Shown: positions 33,702 to 42,382 of the stretch, in pieces
Position numbering within the stretch: the stretch's first letter is position 1
How the letters are laid out: every line of letters begins with the position of its first letter
NCBI RefSeq assembly: GCF_024437735.1
Contig: NZ_JANFQO010000022.1
Location: 1-64,000, forward strand
Origin: Tahibacter harae
GTDB lineage: Bacteria > Pseudomonadota > Gammaproteobacteria > Xanthomonadales > Rhodanobacteraceae
DNA length: 64,000 nt
Reading direction: 5' to 3'
Notes under the pieces: generated by a model
Seen by the model: only the letters and a program-made list of their open reading frames with translations
What the model was told of the DNA's origin: nothing
Database searches by the model: none
Made by a program: the position numbers and the translations under genes

Positions 33702-33983
33702 ATGCCTATCTACGAATACGTTGCCACCGGTCCGGGCTGCGACTATTGCAGCCCGGGCTTCGATCACCTGCAGAAACTCAGCGAAGCCGATCTCACGGCC
33801 TGCCCGCGCTGCGGCGCGGCGCTGCAGCGGCGCATTTCCGCGCCCAATACCATCATCGGCAACAGCCACCTGACCAGCGAAGGCCACGCCGCCAAGCACG
33901 GCTTCACCCAGTACCGCCGCGCCGGCGGCGGGGTGTACGAGAAGACCGCGGGCAAGGGCCCGGACTACATCAGCGGCGACTGA
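33702..33983 (+). CDS. FmdB-type zinc-ribbon protein
   Basis: This is a 93-residue protein beginning MPIYEYVA, the FmdB/CxxC regulatory signature. It has two CxxC pairs, CDYC (14-17) and CPRC (34-37), likely to bind zinc. The tail is polar with KGPDYISGD at the end. Family members are putative regulatory proteins of unknown mechanism. It follows rnt by 49 nt and is convergent with murD2, leaving 6 nt between stop codons. Confidence 0.85.
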   Translation: MPIYEYVATGPGCDYCSPGFDHLQKLSEADLTACPRCGAALQRRISAPNTIIGNSHLTSEGHAAKHGFTQYRRAGGGVYEKTAGKGPDYISGD

Positions 33984-33989
33984 AGCGCC

Positions 33990-35357
33990 TCAGGCTATGC
34001 CCAGGCCCTCGATCGCGGCGATGGACTGCGGATCGAAACCGGCCAGCTGGGTGAAGGCGCGGCCGCGATCGGCGTAGTCGTGGAACTGGTCGAAGCTGGG
34101 CGCGCCCGGCGACAGCAGCACCACGCCGCCGGCCGGCGTGAGCTGGCGCGCCGCGGCGACCGCCTCGGCGAGTGAAATGCGCTGCTCCAGCCGGAACGCC
34201 GGCTGCGCCGCGGCCAGCTGCTGCGCGATGCGCACGCCGCTGGCGCCCAGGCAGATCACCGCCAGCGGCGGATGCAGCTGTACATGACGCTGGAATTCGC
34301 CCCAGTCCAGCCCGCGGTCGAAGCCGCCGACCAGCACGCTGACCGGCCGCCCTTCCAGGCTGCGCAGGGCTTCTATCGTCGCCTGCGGCGTGGTGGAAAT
34401 ACTGTCATTGACGAAGGTCAGCCCGGCGCGTTCGCCCAGGGTCTGCAGGCGGTGCGGCAGCGGCACGAAATCGCGCACCGCCGGCAGGGCGGCGCGGGCG
34501 TCCAGGCCCAGTGCCTCGATCGCGGTCAGCGCGGCGCAGAGGTTGAGGCCGTTGTGTTCGCCCGGCAGCGGCAGCTGCGCCAGCGCGAACAGGACTTCGC
34601 CGCCGCAGCAGACCTGTCCGCCGGCCAGATGCCAGCCCGCCTCGCTGCCGAACACGCGCCGCGCCGCATGCGCGGCGGTGCGCGCCAGCAGTTCGGGCTG
34701 CAGGCCGTTGAGCACCAGCACCGCGGCGCGGTCGGCCAGGGCCAGCTTGTCGGCCACGTAGCGTTCGCGCGAGCCGTGCCAGTCCAGGTGTTCCTCATAG
34801 ACGTTGTTGACCAGACCCACGGCCAGGTGCGTGGGCGCGGAAGTCTGGAAGCTGGACAGTTCCACCACCCAGAAATCCACTTTTTCCGGCGTATCCAGCA
34901 ACTCCAGCAGCGGCAGGCCGATATTGCCGGCCAGGGCCACGCGCCGGCCCAGGCGGCGCAGCAGATGGGCGATCAGCGCGCTGGTGGTGCTCTTGCCCTT
35001 GGTGCCGGTCACGCCGATGACGCGGGCGTCCGGGTTTTCGCCGAACCACAGCGCGGTCGAGGACGTGAAGCGCACGCCGGCGGCCTCGGCTTCGCGTATC
35101 GCCGGCAGATAGGCGCTGATGCCGGGCGACTTCACCACGATGTCGAAACTCCACAGCAGCCCGGCGTAGGGCTCCTGGGTGATGTAGTCCAGCGCATCGC
35201 CGTGGAAGGTGCGCGCCTGCTCCGCCTCGGCCTCGCTGCAGATCAGGCTGACGCGCTGGCCCGGCAGGCGCCGGCGCAGCGCGGCCAGGGTGGCGCGGCC
35301 TTCGCGGCCGTAGCCCCAGACCGCAACCTTGCGCCCGGCCAGCTCAGCGAAGCGCAT
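33990..35357 (-). CDS. murD2: UDP-N-acetylmuramoyl-L-alanine--L-glutamate ligase, MurD2 type
   Basis: This is a 455-residue Mur ligase. The N-terminal domain starts RFAELAGRKVAVWGYGREG, the ATP site is VIGVTGTKGKSTTSALIAHLL (about 110-130), and the central and C-terminal domains carry VVELSSFQ, HLDWHGS, PLPHRLQTLGE and NDSISTTPQATIEAL. The sequence is MurD-like, but the neighbour is murL. In Xanthomonas such MurD2 proteins add L-glutamate, which MurL then epimerises. The specificity here is inferred from that pairing. The ATG at 35355-35357 lies inside the end of murL (14-bp overlap), showing translational coupling. Confidence 0.87.
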   Translation of the reverse strand: MRFAELAGRKVAVWGYGREGRATLAALRRRLPGQRVSLICSEAEAEQARTFHGDALDYITQEPYAGLLWSFDIVVKSPGISAYLPAIREAEAAGVRFTSSTALWFGENPDARVIGVTGTKGKSTTSALIAHLLRRLGRRVALAGNIGLPLLELLDTPEKVDFWVVELSSFQTSAPTHLAVGLVNNVYEEHLDWHGSRERYVADKLALADRAAVLVLNGLQPELLARTAAHAARRVFGSEAGWHLAGGQVCCGGEVLFALAQLPLPGEHNGLNLCAALTAIEALGLDARAALPAVRDFVPLPHRLQTLGERAGLTFVNDSISTTPQATIEALRSLEGRPVSVLVGGFDRGLDWGEFQRHVQLHPPLAVICLGASGVRIAQQLAAAQPAFRLEQRISLAEAVAAARQLTPAGGVVLLSPGAPSFDQFHDYADRGRAFTQLAGFDPQSIAAIEGLGIA

Positions 35358-36681
35358 CGACGATCCCGGCCAGGCGCGGCGGCAGGCCGTGCGGTCCTTC
35401 CACCTGGAGCAGCGGCTCCAGCGCCAGCTCCGCGGCGTCCAGCTGCGGCAGCAGCAGGCGGGCGAAGCGCGCGACCAGGGCGTCCTCGCGCCATTCCGCA
35501 CGCTGGCTCAGCGCGTACATGGCGGCGCGGGATTCGCGCCCTTCGCCCACGCACTCGAACGGCTTGTGGCCGTTGAATTCCATCAGCGCGTCGAAACCGG
35601 CCTGCTGGGTCTCGTCATCGAGCAGGTTGCGGCCGAAGATCGCAAGCAGGCGCGGCTTGGGCAGGAACGGCGCCAGGGCCAGGAATACAAAATGGCACTT
35701 GGGACATTGTCCACACCAGCGGTCGGCCGGGCGCGGCCCCAGGATGCGGAAGTTGCGGTTGCAGCTGGAGAACACGCCGTCGTAGCGCGACTCGCGCGCG
35801 AACAGGCGCGTCACCGCCAGCTCCGACAGCGGGCGCAGCAGCGAGCAGTAGTTCAGGTCCGCCGCCACATGGCTGCGCAGCCAGGCGGCCAGGGACTGCT
35901 CGAACTCCCAGCCCTTGCTCCACTGGTGGTTCACCGCCTGGCCCTGGTATTCCAGAGTGGCGCTGGAGGCGGAACGCTCGTTGGAGAACACGATGCTGTC
36001 ATAGCCGTACAGCAGCGCCGCCATCACCAGGATGGCCGAGTTGATCGCGGTCACCGGGATATGTCCGTTCCAGGCGCCGGCCTTGTTGTACTCGAACAGT
36101 TGCGGCGCCAGCTGACGCTGGATGTTCAGGCCGGAAAGCCCGGTCGTGGCCACACAGGCGGCGATCAGCGGCGAATTGCCGACCCACGCCGCCGTGGCCG
36201 GCTCGCCCGCCTGGCGCAGCAGTTCCACGGTGACCAGCGAATCCTTGCCACCGCCGACCGGCACCAGGCTGCGCGCCGGCAGGCCCAGGCTGGCGGCCGG
36301 CACATGGCTGCCGGCGTGGGGAAAGTGAATGTGTTCGCGCAGATCCAGCTTGTTCTGGTAAGCGAATTCGCCCAGGCCGTTCAGGTACAGCGCATCCAGC
36401 AGCCGGGCCGTGGCGGCATCCAGCGGGCTTTCCTCGATCTCGATGCGGCGCGGCACGCCGGCCTTGTAGTAGCTGATGCCGGCGATCAGGTGCAGCAGCT
36501 TCAGCGCCGCGGCCAGGCCGGCGCGGCGCTCCGGCAGCACTTCCGGCGCGGCCGGGAACACGATGCGCTCCGCCAGCTCCGGCCCGCCGTCGAAGGCATA
36601 GACCAGCTGCGCCTCGCCATCGGCGTAGGCGGCACGGACGAAACGGAAGGCCGCGGCTTGGCGCGGATCAGGCAGGGACAC
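35344..36681 (-). CDS. murL: UDP-MurNAc-L-Ala-L-Glu epimerase MurL
   Basis: This is a 445-residue protein with the PP-loop-like nucleotide motif LVPVGGGKDSLVTVELL (about 138-154), NRNFRILGPRPADRWCGQCPKCHFVFLALAPF (two CxxC cysteines, about 327-345) and FECVGEGRESRAAMYAL near the end. These match MurL, which epimerises the terminal L-Glu of UDP-MurNAc-L-Ala-L-Glu using ATP and thereby replaces MurI. The start is a GTG with AGGAG 7 nt upstream. It forms an operon with murD2. The predicted Asp/Glu racemase at 11.3 kb is YgeA-like and not an obvious MurI. Confidence 0.88.
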   Translation of the reverse strand: MSLPDPRQAAAFRFVRAAYADGEAQLVYAFDGGPELAERIVFPAAPEVLPERRAGLAAALKLLHLIAGISYYKAGVPRRIEIEESPLDAATARLLDALYLNGLGEFAYQNKLDLREHIHFPHAGSHVPAASLGLPARSLVPVGGGKDSLVTVELLRQAGEPATAAWVGNSPLIAACVATTGLSGLNIQRQLAPQLFEYNKAGAWNGHIPVTAINSAILVMAALLYGYDSIVFSNERSASSATLEYQGQAVNHQWSKGWEFEQSLAAWLRSHVAADLNYCSLLRPLSELAVTRLFARESRYDGVFSSCNRNFRILGPRPADRWCGQCPKCHFVFLALAPFLPKPRLLAIFGRNLLDDETQQAGFDALMEFNGHKPFECVGEGRESRAAMYALSQRAEWREDALVARFARLLLPQLDAAELALEPLLQVEGPHGLPPRLAGIVDALR

Positions 36682-36843
36682 GGGCAGGCTCCTGGCGCAG
36701 CGGAATCGGGGCGAGAGCGGCGCGGCTCTGGCGGGAGGCGGACAGGCAATCTAAAAGTATAAAAAACAAGAAATTATTCCAGTCGCGGCCGGCGGCGCGC
36801 GGATTGTACTGCCAAGCCGGCGGGATGCCGCAGCCGGCGGTTT

Positions 36844-37290
36844 TCAGTTACCGGCCGGCGCCGCCAGCTCCCCGCGCCGCAGCCGGCACAGCCCGGCGGC
36901 CAGGCCCATCAGGGCGGGCGCGGTGGCCCAGCCGGCCAGCATCAGCGAAAGAAATACGAAGAAGACCATGCTGCGCAGCAGCTCGCCCAGGTCGGACAGG
37001 ACCGCATGCTTGAGACTCAGCCCCAGCGACAGCAGCACGCCGAACAGCACGTGGGTCAGCACCGCCATGAACAGCCCGGCCAGGACAGGCCGCACCAGAC
37101 CGGGCCGCCGCGCCGCGCTGTCCAGCAGCGGCCAGCCGGCCAGCGCCGCTAACTGGGCCGCGAGCATGGCGAAGCCCGCCAGCGGCGGGATCTCCGCCGC
37201 ATTGCCGCCGGCCACGCCGACGGCAATGCCGATCACCAGCGCCGGCAACACCAGCGCGGCAGCGTGCAGCAGCAGGCGGGTGAAGCTCAT
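36844..37290 (-). CDS. Small four-helix membrane protein, paralogue of the preceding gene
   Basis: This is a 148-residue protein of about four transmembrane helices. I do not recognise its family. It is clearly similar to the 166-residue protein encoded just upstream: both share RLLLHAALVLP, LAAQLA-LAGWPLLD-AR and GWATAPA in the same order, so the pair is a tandem duplication. It is last of the lysC-lysA transcription unit, 25 nt behind its paralogue. Function is unknown. Confidence 0.65.
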   Translation of the reverse strand: MSFTRLLLHAAALVLPALVIGIAVGVAGGNAAEIPPLAGFAMLAAQLAALAGWPLLDSAARRPGLVRPVLAGLFMAVLTHVLFGVLLSLGLSLKHAVLSDLGELLRSMVFFVFLSLMLAGWATAPALMGLAAGLCRLRRGELAAPAGN

Positions 37291-37315
37291 GCGCGGTCTT
37301 CCTGCTGCGGCCCCT

Positions 37316-37816
37316 TCATGGCGCGACTTCCGCCGGCGCATCCGCCAGGCGATGCAGATCCGCGGCCCCGGCCAGCTCGGCGCGGCGGCGCCGCTGCAGC
37401 AGCACGCACAGCAGCATCACCGCCGGCGCGGTGGCCCAGCCGACGAAAGCGCACGACAGACCGGCGACCAGGAGAACGCCTTGCAGCCGTAGGTACAAGC
37501 CAGCCAATCCCGCGCGCTCGGGGCCGGCACCACTCAGCGTCACCCACAACTCCATCACCACGCCGGACAGCAGATGGGTCAGCAGCGCCATAGCCAGGCC
37601 CGCCAGCGCGGGCCGGATCCAGCCCCGCCGGCGCGCGCTGCGATCCAGCAACCACCAGCCCGGCAGCACCGCCAGCTGCGCCGCCACCACCGCCACGCCG
37701 GCGAGCAGGAAAAACTCGTCTGCGCCCTTGAAGAACACCGACAGCATGAGCGCGCCCGCCGCCAGCACCGGCAGCACCAGCGCGGCCAGATGCAGCAGCA
37801 GGCGCGCCCGGCTCAT
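37316..37816 (-). CDS. Small four-helix membrane protein (paralogous pair, first copy)
   Basis: This is a 166-residue membrane protein with about four hydrophobic helices and a basic/acidic C-terminal tail (QRRRRAELAGAADLHRLADA). Its ATG overlaps the lysC-lysA stop codon (ATGA at 37813-37816), so it is translationally coupled to the lysine biosynthesis enzyme. The next gene is a paralogue. Linkage to lysine/aspartate metabolism might mean a role in transport or control, but no known transporter motif is present. Confidence 0.68.
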   Translation of the reverse strand: MSRARLLLHLAALVLPVLAAGALMLSVFFKGADEFFLLAGVAVVAAQLAVLPGWWLLDRSARRRGWIRPALAGLAMALLTHLLSGVVMELWVTLSGAGPERAGLAGLYLRLQGVLLVAGLSCAFVGWATAPAVMLLCVLLQRRRRAELAGAADLHRLADAPAEVAP

Positions 37817-40410
37817 ATCACCACTTCCGCGGCCGGGGCGCGCAGGTTGTAGTGCGACGCCATGGCCGCGCCGTAGGCGCCGGCCTGGGCGATCAGCAGC
37901 ACATCGCCATCGGCGCATTCGGGCAGGCGGCGGTTGGAGCCGAGCACGTCGCCGGATTCGCAGATCGGGCCCACCACCTGGTACAGCGTATCGGCCGCCT
38001 CATCGCAGCGGCTCAGGTTCACGATCTCGTGCCAGGCGTCGTACAGGGCCGGACGAATCAGCGAGTTCATGCCGGTATCCACGCCGACGTAGCGGTAGTC
38101 GCCCTTGCGCTTGAGCTGGGTCACCCGCGCCAGCAGCACGCCAGCGTCGGCGACGAGGTAACGGCCGGGTTCCAGCCACAGTTCAAACTGCGGATAGGCG
38201 GCCTTGATCTCGGCCAGCTGGGCGTCCAGCGCGGCAAGGTCCAGCGGCGTATCCAGCGGTTGCGAGGGCACGCCCAGGCCGCCGCCGATATTGATGGCCT
38301 CGACCCGGTTGAAGCCCTGCGCCAGGGCGGCGAGCTGGGCGTAGACCTCGCGCCAGTGGCCGCTGTCGAGGATGCCCGAGCCCAGGTGCGCATGCAGGCC
38401 GACCACGGCCAGGTCCAGCTCGCGCGCGAGGCGGCGGAATTCATCGAGCTGGTCCAGGCTGAGGCCGAACTTGGAGCCCGCGCCGCCGGTGCGCACCTTG
38501 TCGTGGTGGCCGCGGCCGCTGCCCAGGTCGACGCGCAGCATCACCGCGCGGCCGCGGAAGGTCTCGCCCCAGTGCTGCAGCGGATGCAGGTTGTCCAGGG
38601 TGACCCGCGCACCGCGGGCAAAGGCCGCGGCGTATTCGGCCTGGGGCGCGAAATTGGGCGTGAACAGCAGGCGTTCCGGGCCGACCAGGCCGGCGGCCAG
38701 CTCCAGCTCCGGCAGCGACACGCATTCCAGGCCCAGGCCGGCCTCGGCGATGACGGCCAGCACGGCCGGATGGCTGTTGGCCTTGAGCGCATAGAACCAG
38801 CGGTCCGGCGCCTTGAGCGCGCGCAGCGCGGCGGCGCGTTCGCGCACGCTGGCCAGGTCGTAGACATAGCGCGCGCCGTCGCGGGCCAGTTGCAGCAGTT
38901 CCTCGCGCCGGCGCCGCCACCAGGGCTGCGCCTGGGGCGCCTGGGCGTGGGCGTACAGCTCGCGCCAGGCCGGTCCGAACACGGCCGGATCCTCCGCGCG
39001 CAGCGCCTCGGCCTTTATCAGGGCCGCGTGCAGATTCGGCACCAGGCCGTCGGCCGCGGCTTCGTCCAGCACGATGGTCAGGTTGAGATTGTTGGAGGAC
39101 TGCGACACCAGGTGCACGCGCTGCAGGTCGAACTCCGCCAGCACCCCGGCCAGGCGCGGCAGCAGCGAGCGCATGCCGCGGCCGACCAGGGTCACCGCGG
39201 TACACGGCGCGATCACCTTGACCCGGCAGACCTCGGCCAGGTCCACCGCCAGGGCCGAGAGCACGTCGGAATTGACCAGGTTCTCGGACGGATCCAGCGA
39301 CACGGTGACGTTGGTCTCGGCCGAGCTGATCAGGTCTATGGACAAGCCGTGCCGCTTGAAGCGTTCAAACACATCCGCCAGGAAGCCGACCTGCTGCCAC
39401 ATGCCGACGGATTCCATCGAGATCAGGGTAATGCCGCGGCGCTCGCTGACCGCCTTCACGCTGGGCGCCGCGGCGCCGGCCGAGGCGCCGATCTCGGTGC
39501 CGGCCAGTTCCGGCCGGTTGGTGTCGCGCACCAGCAGCGGCACGCCGGCCTCGCGCACCGGATTGAGGCAGCGCGGATGCAGCACCTTGGCACCGGTGGT
39601 AGCGATTTCCTGCGCCTCTTCGTAATCCAGCCGCGACAGCAGCCGCGCCGCGGGCACGATGCGTGGATTGGCCGAGAACATGCCGGCGACATCCGTCCAG
39701 ATTTCGACTTTTTCCGCCTTCAGCAGGGCGCCGAAATACGCCGCCGAGGTATCCGAGCCGCCGCGGCCGAGGATGACTGTCTCGCCGGCGGCATTGCGCG
39801 CCATGAAGCCCTGGCTGATGAATACCTCGCCCTGGGCGGCCAGCGCGGCCGCCAGCGCCGGATCCGGCGCCGTCGGCACCGAGGCCGACAGATAGCAGCC
39901 CCAGGCGTTCTGGTTGGGCAGCGCCTGGGCCAGCAGGTGCTGGCGCGCATCCAGCCAGCGCGCCGGCAGGCCCTGGGCGCTGAGATAGGCCGCGCCCAGG
40001 GTGGAGGAAAGCTGCTCGCCCAGGGCCAGTACCTCGGCCTGCCAGGCCAGCGCACCGGTTTCGGCGCGCGCATCGGTGCTCAGCGCGGCGAGGCGGTCCA
40101 GCCAGTATTGCAGGGTGGCGCGATCGTCCAGGCCCAGTTCGGCGAACATGGCTTCGTGGCGGGCCAGGATTTCCGCGTGCAGGGCCTGGCGCCGCGCGGC
40201 GTCGCCGCCGGATTCGGCGATGGCCTTGAGTTTGTCGGTGATCCCCGAAAGCGCCGACACCACGATCAGCACCCGTTTTCCCTGCGCATGCCAGTCGCGG
40301 GCGATGCGGCAGATGGTGTCCCAGCGGGGGCGCGTGGAGACGCTGGTGCCGCCGAACTTCACGACGACCCAGCCGCCGTGTGCGGCGTTTGCAGATTCGA
40401 GGGTGTTCAC
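37813..40410 (-). CDS. lysCA: Bifunctional aspartate kinase / diaminopimelate decarboxylase
   Basis: This is an 865-residue fusion. The aspartokinase half (about 1-460) has VVVKFGGTSVS (about 15-25), the catalytic core with GFMARNAAGETVILGRGGSDTSAA, and two ACT domains (RGITLISMESVGMW; VALVGRG-type loop). The PLP-dependent decarboxylase half (about 500-865) has WFYALKANSHPAVL (PLP lysine), GLHAHLGSGI, GGGLGVPS, EPGRYLVADAG and CESGDVLG. It catalyses the first and last steps of lysine synthesis in one chain, an arrangement known from Xanthomonadales. The start is a GTG (40408-40410) with AAGGA 5 nt upstream; the longer in-frame extension to 40551 was rejected. ACT domains imply feedback control by lysine and/or threonine. 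Confidence 0.95.
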   Translation of the reverse strand: MNTLESANAAHGGWVVVKFGGTSVSTRPRWDTICRIARDWHAQGKRVLIVVSALSGITDKLKAIAESGGDAARRQALHAEILARHEAMFAELGLDDRATLQYWLDRLAALSTDARAETGALAWQAEVLALGEQLSSTLGAAYLSAQGLPARWLDARQHLLAQALPNQNAWGCYLSASVPTAPDPALAAALAAQGEVFISQGFMARNAAGETVILGRGGSDTSAAYFGALLKAEKVEIWTDVAGMFSANPRIVPAARLLSRLDYEEAQEIATTGAKVLHPRCLNPVREAGVPLLVRDTNRPELAGTEIGASAGAAAPSVKAVSERRGITLISMESVGMWQQVGFLADVFERFKRHGLSIDLISSAETNVTVSLDPSENLVNSDVLSALAVDLAEVCRVKVIAPCTAVTLVGRGMRSLLPRLAGVLAEFDLQRVHLVSQSSNNLNLTIVLDEAAADGLVPNLHAALIKAEALRAEDPAVFGPAWRELYAHAQAPQAQPWWRRRREELLQLARDGARYVYDLASVRERAAALRALKAPDRWFYALKANSHPAVLAVIAEAGLGLECVSLPELELAAGLVGPERLLFTPNFAPQAEYAAAFARGARVTLDNLHPLQHWGETFRGRAVMLRVDLGSGRGHHDKVRTGGAGSKFGLSLDQLDEFRRLARELDLAVVGLHAHLGSGILDSGHWREVYAQLAALAQGFNRVEAINIGGGLGVPSQPLDTPLDLAALDAQLAEIKAAYPQFELWLEPGRYLVADAGVLLARVTQLKRKGDYRYVGVDTGMNSLIRPALYDAWHEIVNLSRCDEAADTLYQVVGPICESGDVLGSNRRLPECADGDVLLIAQAGAYGAAMASHYNLRAPAAEVVI

Positions 40411-40837
40411 ACCGTTCCTTTCGTTTTGCCGGTACATGCGCGCGCTCGCGCGGAACCGACGATTCTTTCCGTGGGCGCAGCAGAACGCAATGAAACCGCC
40501 ATGGCGAGGCGGAATAAGGGCAATTTGCCGGCACGCGCCGGCGGCGGGCAATGCGCGGCGGACGGGCGCGGCAGGCAGGCGGGGCGGCGCACGGCGCGGC
40601 CGGGGCTACGGGGTTGGTGCGGGCGGCCGATGCGGCATGGCACCTGGGGCCGCGCCGTTCAGGGCCGGCGGCGGCAGCGGTTCGCAACTGAACGCGGCGG
40701 GCGCGGCCGCGACATCGCGCCGGCGGCCGCACGTCGTCAGGGGACGAGATAACGCGGCAGTGCACAGCAGCCGAAGATTCGCCGTGCACCGCCGCCGTGT
40801 GCCTCCGCCCCTCGGCGGCGGCACACGCCGTAGTCAT
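40411..40837. other. 427-bp intergenic region upstream of lysC-lysA
   Basis: There is no gene here. It should hold the lysC-lysA promoter, but no clear -35/-10 pair or lysine riboswitch is visible. A hairpin, CGTGTGCC (40796-40803) with GGCACACG (40820-40827), lies just past the stop of the Big-1-type gene and lacks a T-run. Confidence 0.4.
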
Positions 40838-41971
40838 TCATTCAAAGCCGTTGCAGTACACCGAATCCTGCATCACGCCGTTCACATCCGCGCCGGCATC
40901 GCGCAGGGCCTGGATCTGCGCAGCGGAGAAATTGCGCAGATTGAAACCCGCCTGGCCGTTCATGCCGACCACGCTACCGGTGACCTTGTAGCAGCCGGCG
41001 ATGGTGTTGGCGTCGGCGGTCAGGGTGACTTCGCCGTTGCTGTCGGTGAAGGCCACGACGACGCGGCCGGATTGGCCGCCGATGCCGTACAGCGTCGCGC
41101 TGGGGCCGCTGGCCGGCGCTTCCAGCGTGACCAGCACGTCGGGCACGGGATTGTTGTTCTCGTCCTTGACCAGGGCCTTCATCGTGAACGGGAAGGGCTG
41201 GCCCAGGGCCGCGCCCTGGGAGCCGCCGCCGCTGACGGTCAGGGTGGAATTGCCCGACGGCACCGTGCTCTGCGCCAGGCGCACGCCGGAAAATTCGGCC
41301 GTGTCGATCAGGCCGGCGGTGAGCAGGCCCTGGGGCCGGTCGAACAGCTGCACGGTGACGGGGCCGGAGGCGATGGCGCCGGTGTCGTAGGTCAGGGCGA
41401 TGCGCGCGGTCAGCGCGTCGATCGTATCGGCACGCACATGAGTCGAGGGCGCGGTGGTGCTGCTGGCGACGGGGCCGGTATTGGACAGCAGCATGATGCC
41501 GGTGCCGGCGGCGCTGAGCAGCGGCAGATCGAGCACGACGCCGGTGTCCAGGTTGGCGATCAGGGTATAGCGCTTGTTCGGCTGCCAGTTGCTGCTGAGG
41601 GTCTGGCCGAAGTGGCCGCCGTTGTTGACGATGCTCAGGGCGTTGATGCCGAGCAGGCCGTCGATGACGGCGGTGCCGTTGACCGAGTTGATTGCCAGCG
41701 TCGGCGGCGCGAGCAGGCCGATCACGCCGTTGTAGGTGGCCGTCCAGGGACCCGCGCCGATCGGCACGTTGGTGCCCGAGGCGCCGAGCACGCCGCCGCC
41801 GACGGAACCCGCATTGCCGGCATCGCTGAAATCGCCGTTGGGGACGGTGAGGAATCCTGCGCTGACGCCGCCGCAGCAACCCGCGGCCAGCAACGCCACC
41901 AGCATCGCGCGCATCCGCAGCGAGCGGCGCACGACGGGACGTTCAGAAACGAAATCCTGAGTAAGTTTCAT
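40838..41971 (-). CDS. Secreted protein with a C-terminal Big-1/Ig-like domain and an NGFE tail
   Basis: This is a 377-residue exported protein. The N-terminus is long and basic (Arg-rich, to about 28) followed by a hydrophobic core and a CC pair (LLAAGCCGGVSAG), so cleavage by signal peptidase I or II is possible. Residues 40-235 are a beta-rich domain reading like a PEP-CTERM/Lectin-type exported domain (FLTVPNGDFSD, WTATYNGVIGLL). Residues 240-340 form a Big-1-type Ig-like fold (FPFTMKALVKDENNNPVPDVLVTLEAP, AFTDSNGEVTLTADA). The protein ends YCNGFE, a short tail I associate with secreted proteins of this order. The ATG at 41971 has GGAG 6 nt upstream. Function is unknown; adhesion or surface binding is possible. 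Confidence 0.68.
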   Translation of the reverse strand: MKLTQDFVSERPVVRRSLRMRAMLVALLAAGCCGGVSAGFLTVPNGDFSDAGNAGSVGGGVLGASGTNVPIGAGPWTATYNGVIGLLAPPTLAINSVNGTAVIDGLLGINALSIVNNGGHFGQTLSSNWQPNKRYTLIANLDTGVVLDLPLLSAAGTGIMLLSNTGPVASSTTAPSTHVRADTIDALTARIALTYDTGAIASGPVTVQLFDRPQGLLTAGLIDTAEFSGVRLAQSTVPSGNSTLTVSGGGSQGAALGQPFPFTMKALVKDENNNPVPDVLVTLEAPASGPSATLYGIGGQSGRVVVAFTDSNGEVTLTADANTIAGCYKVTGSVVGMNGQAGFNLRNFSAAQIQALRDAGADVNGVMQDSVYCNGFE

Positions 41972-42382
41972 GACGCTCTCCGGCTTCTGGCGAGCACACG
42001 CCACCCGCAACGGGAGGAAGGACCGCGGCCGCTCGCCTACGAGATAACTGCCGGAAAACCGATGTATTCCTTCACTTTTGCGTGGCGGATTTCCGGGTTA
42101 GGCCGCACCCGTACGGCCGGGTACGCCTTGCGGGCCACCCTAGTCCCGCGTACCGAAATTTACAATCTATTAAACCAATGGATTTCTTCACACGGTTGAT
42201 AAATTGCACTTATCGACCCCGCTCCGCGCGCAGGTCGTTTCACCGGCTTCGGATGAGTAAAAACCCGGATCCGTGCGCAGCAGAAATGCAAAGCCGGCGC
42301 GGCGGCGCGGCCAGGTTCCGTTGAAAATCAGCGCATTGGAACAAGCGGCCGGCAAAGGCGCCGGCGCGGCCGAAAAATGGCC
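41972..42382. other. 411-bp AT-richer intergenic region ahead of the Big-1-type gene
   Basis: No gene was found. The stretch 42150-42225 is markedly richer in A/T than the surroundings and probably contains the promoter of the Big-1-type gene, though no clear hexamer pair could be chosen. The amidohydrolase gene ends at 42383. Confidence 0.4.

Noticed and set aside
40411-40551. N-terminal extension of LysC-LysA by up to 47 residues
   Set aside because: The extension is not kinase-like, whereas the GTG at 40410 has AAGGA at the right distance and begins 14 residues before the VVKFGGTS motif.
40411-40837. Lysine riboswitch ahead of lysC-lysA
   Set aside because: No L-box core or five-helix organisation could be found; the hairpin at 40796-40827 belongs to the 3' end of the neighbouring gene.
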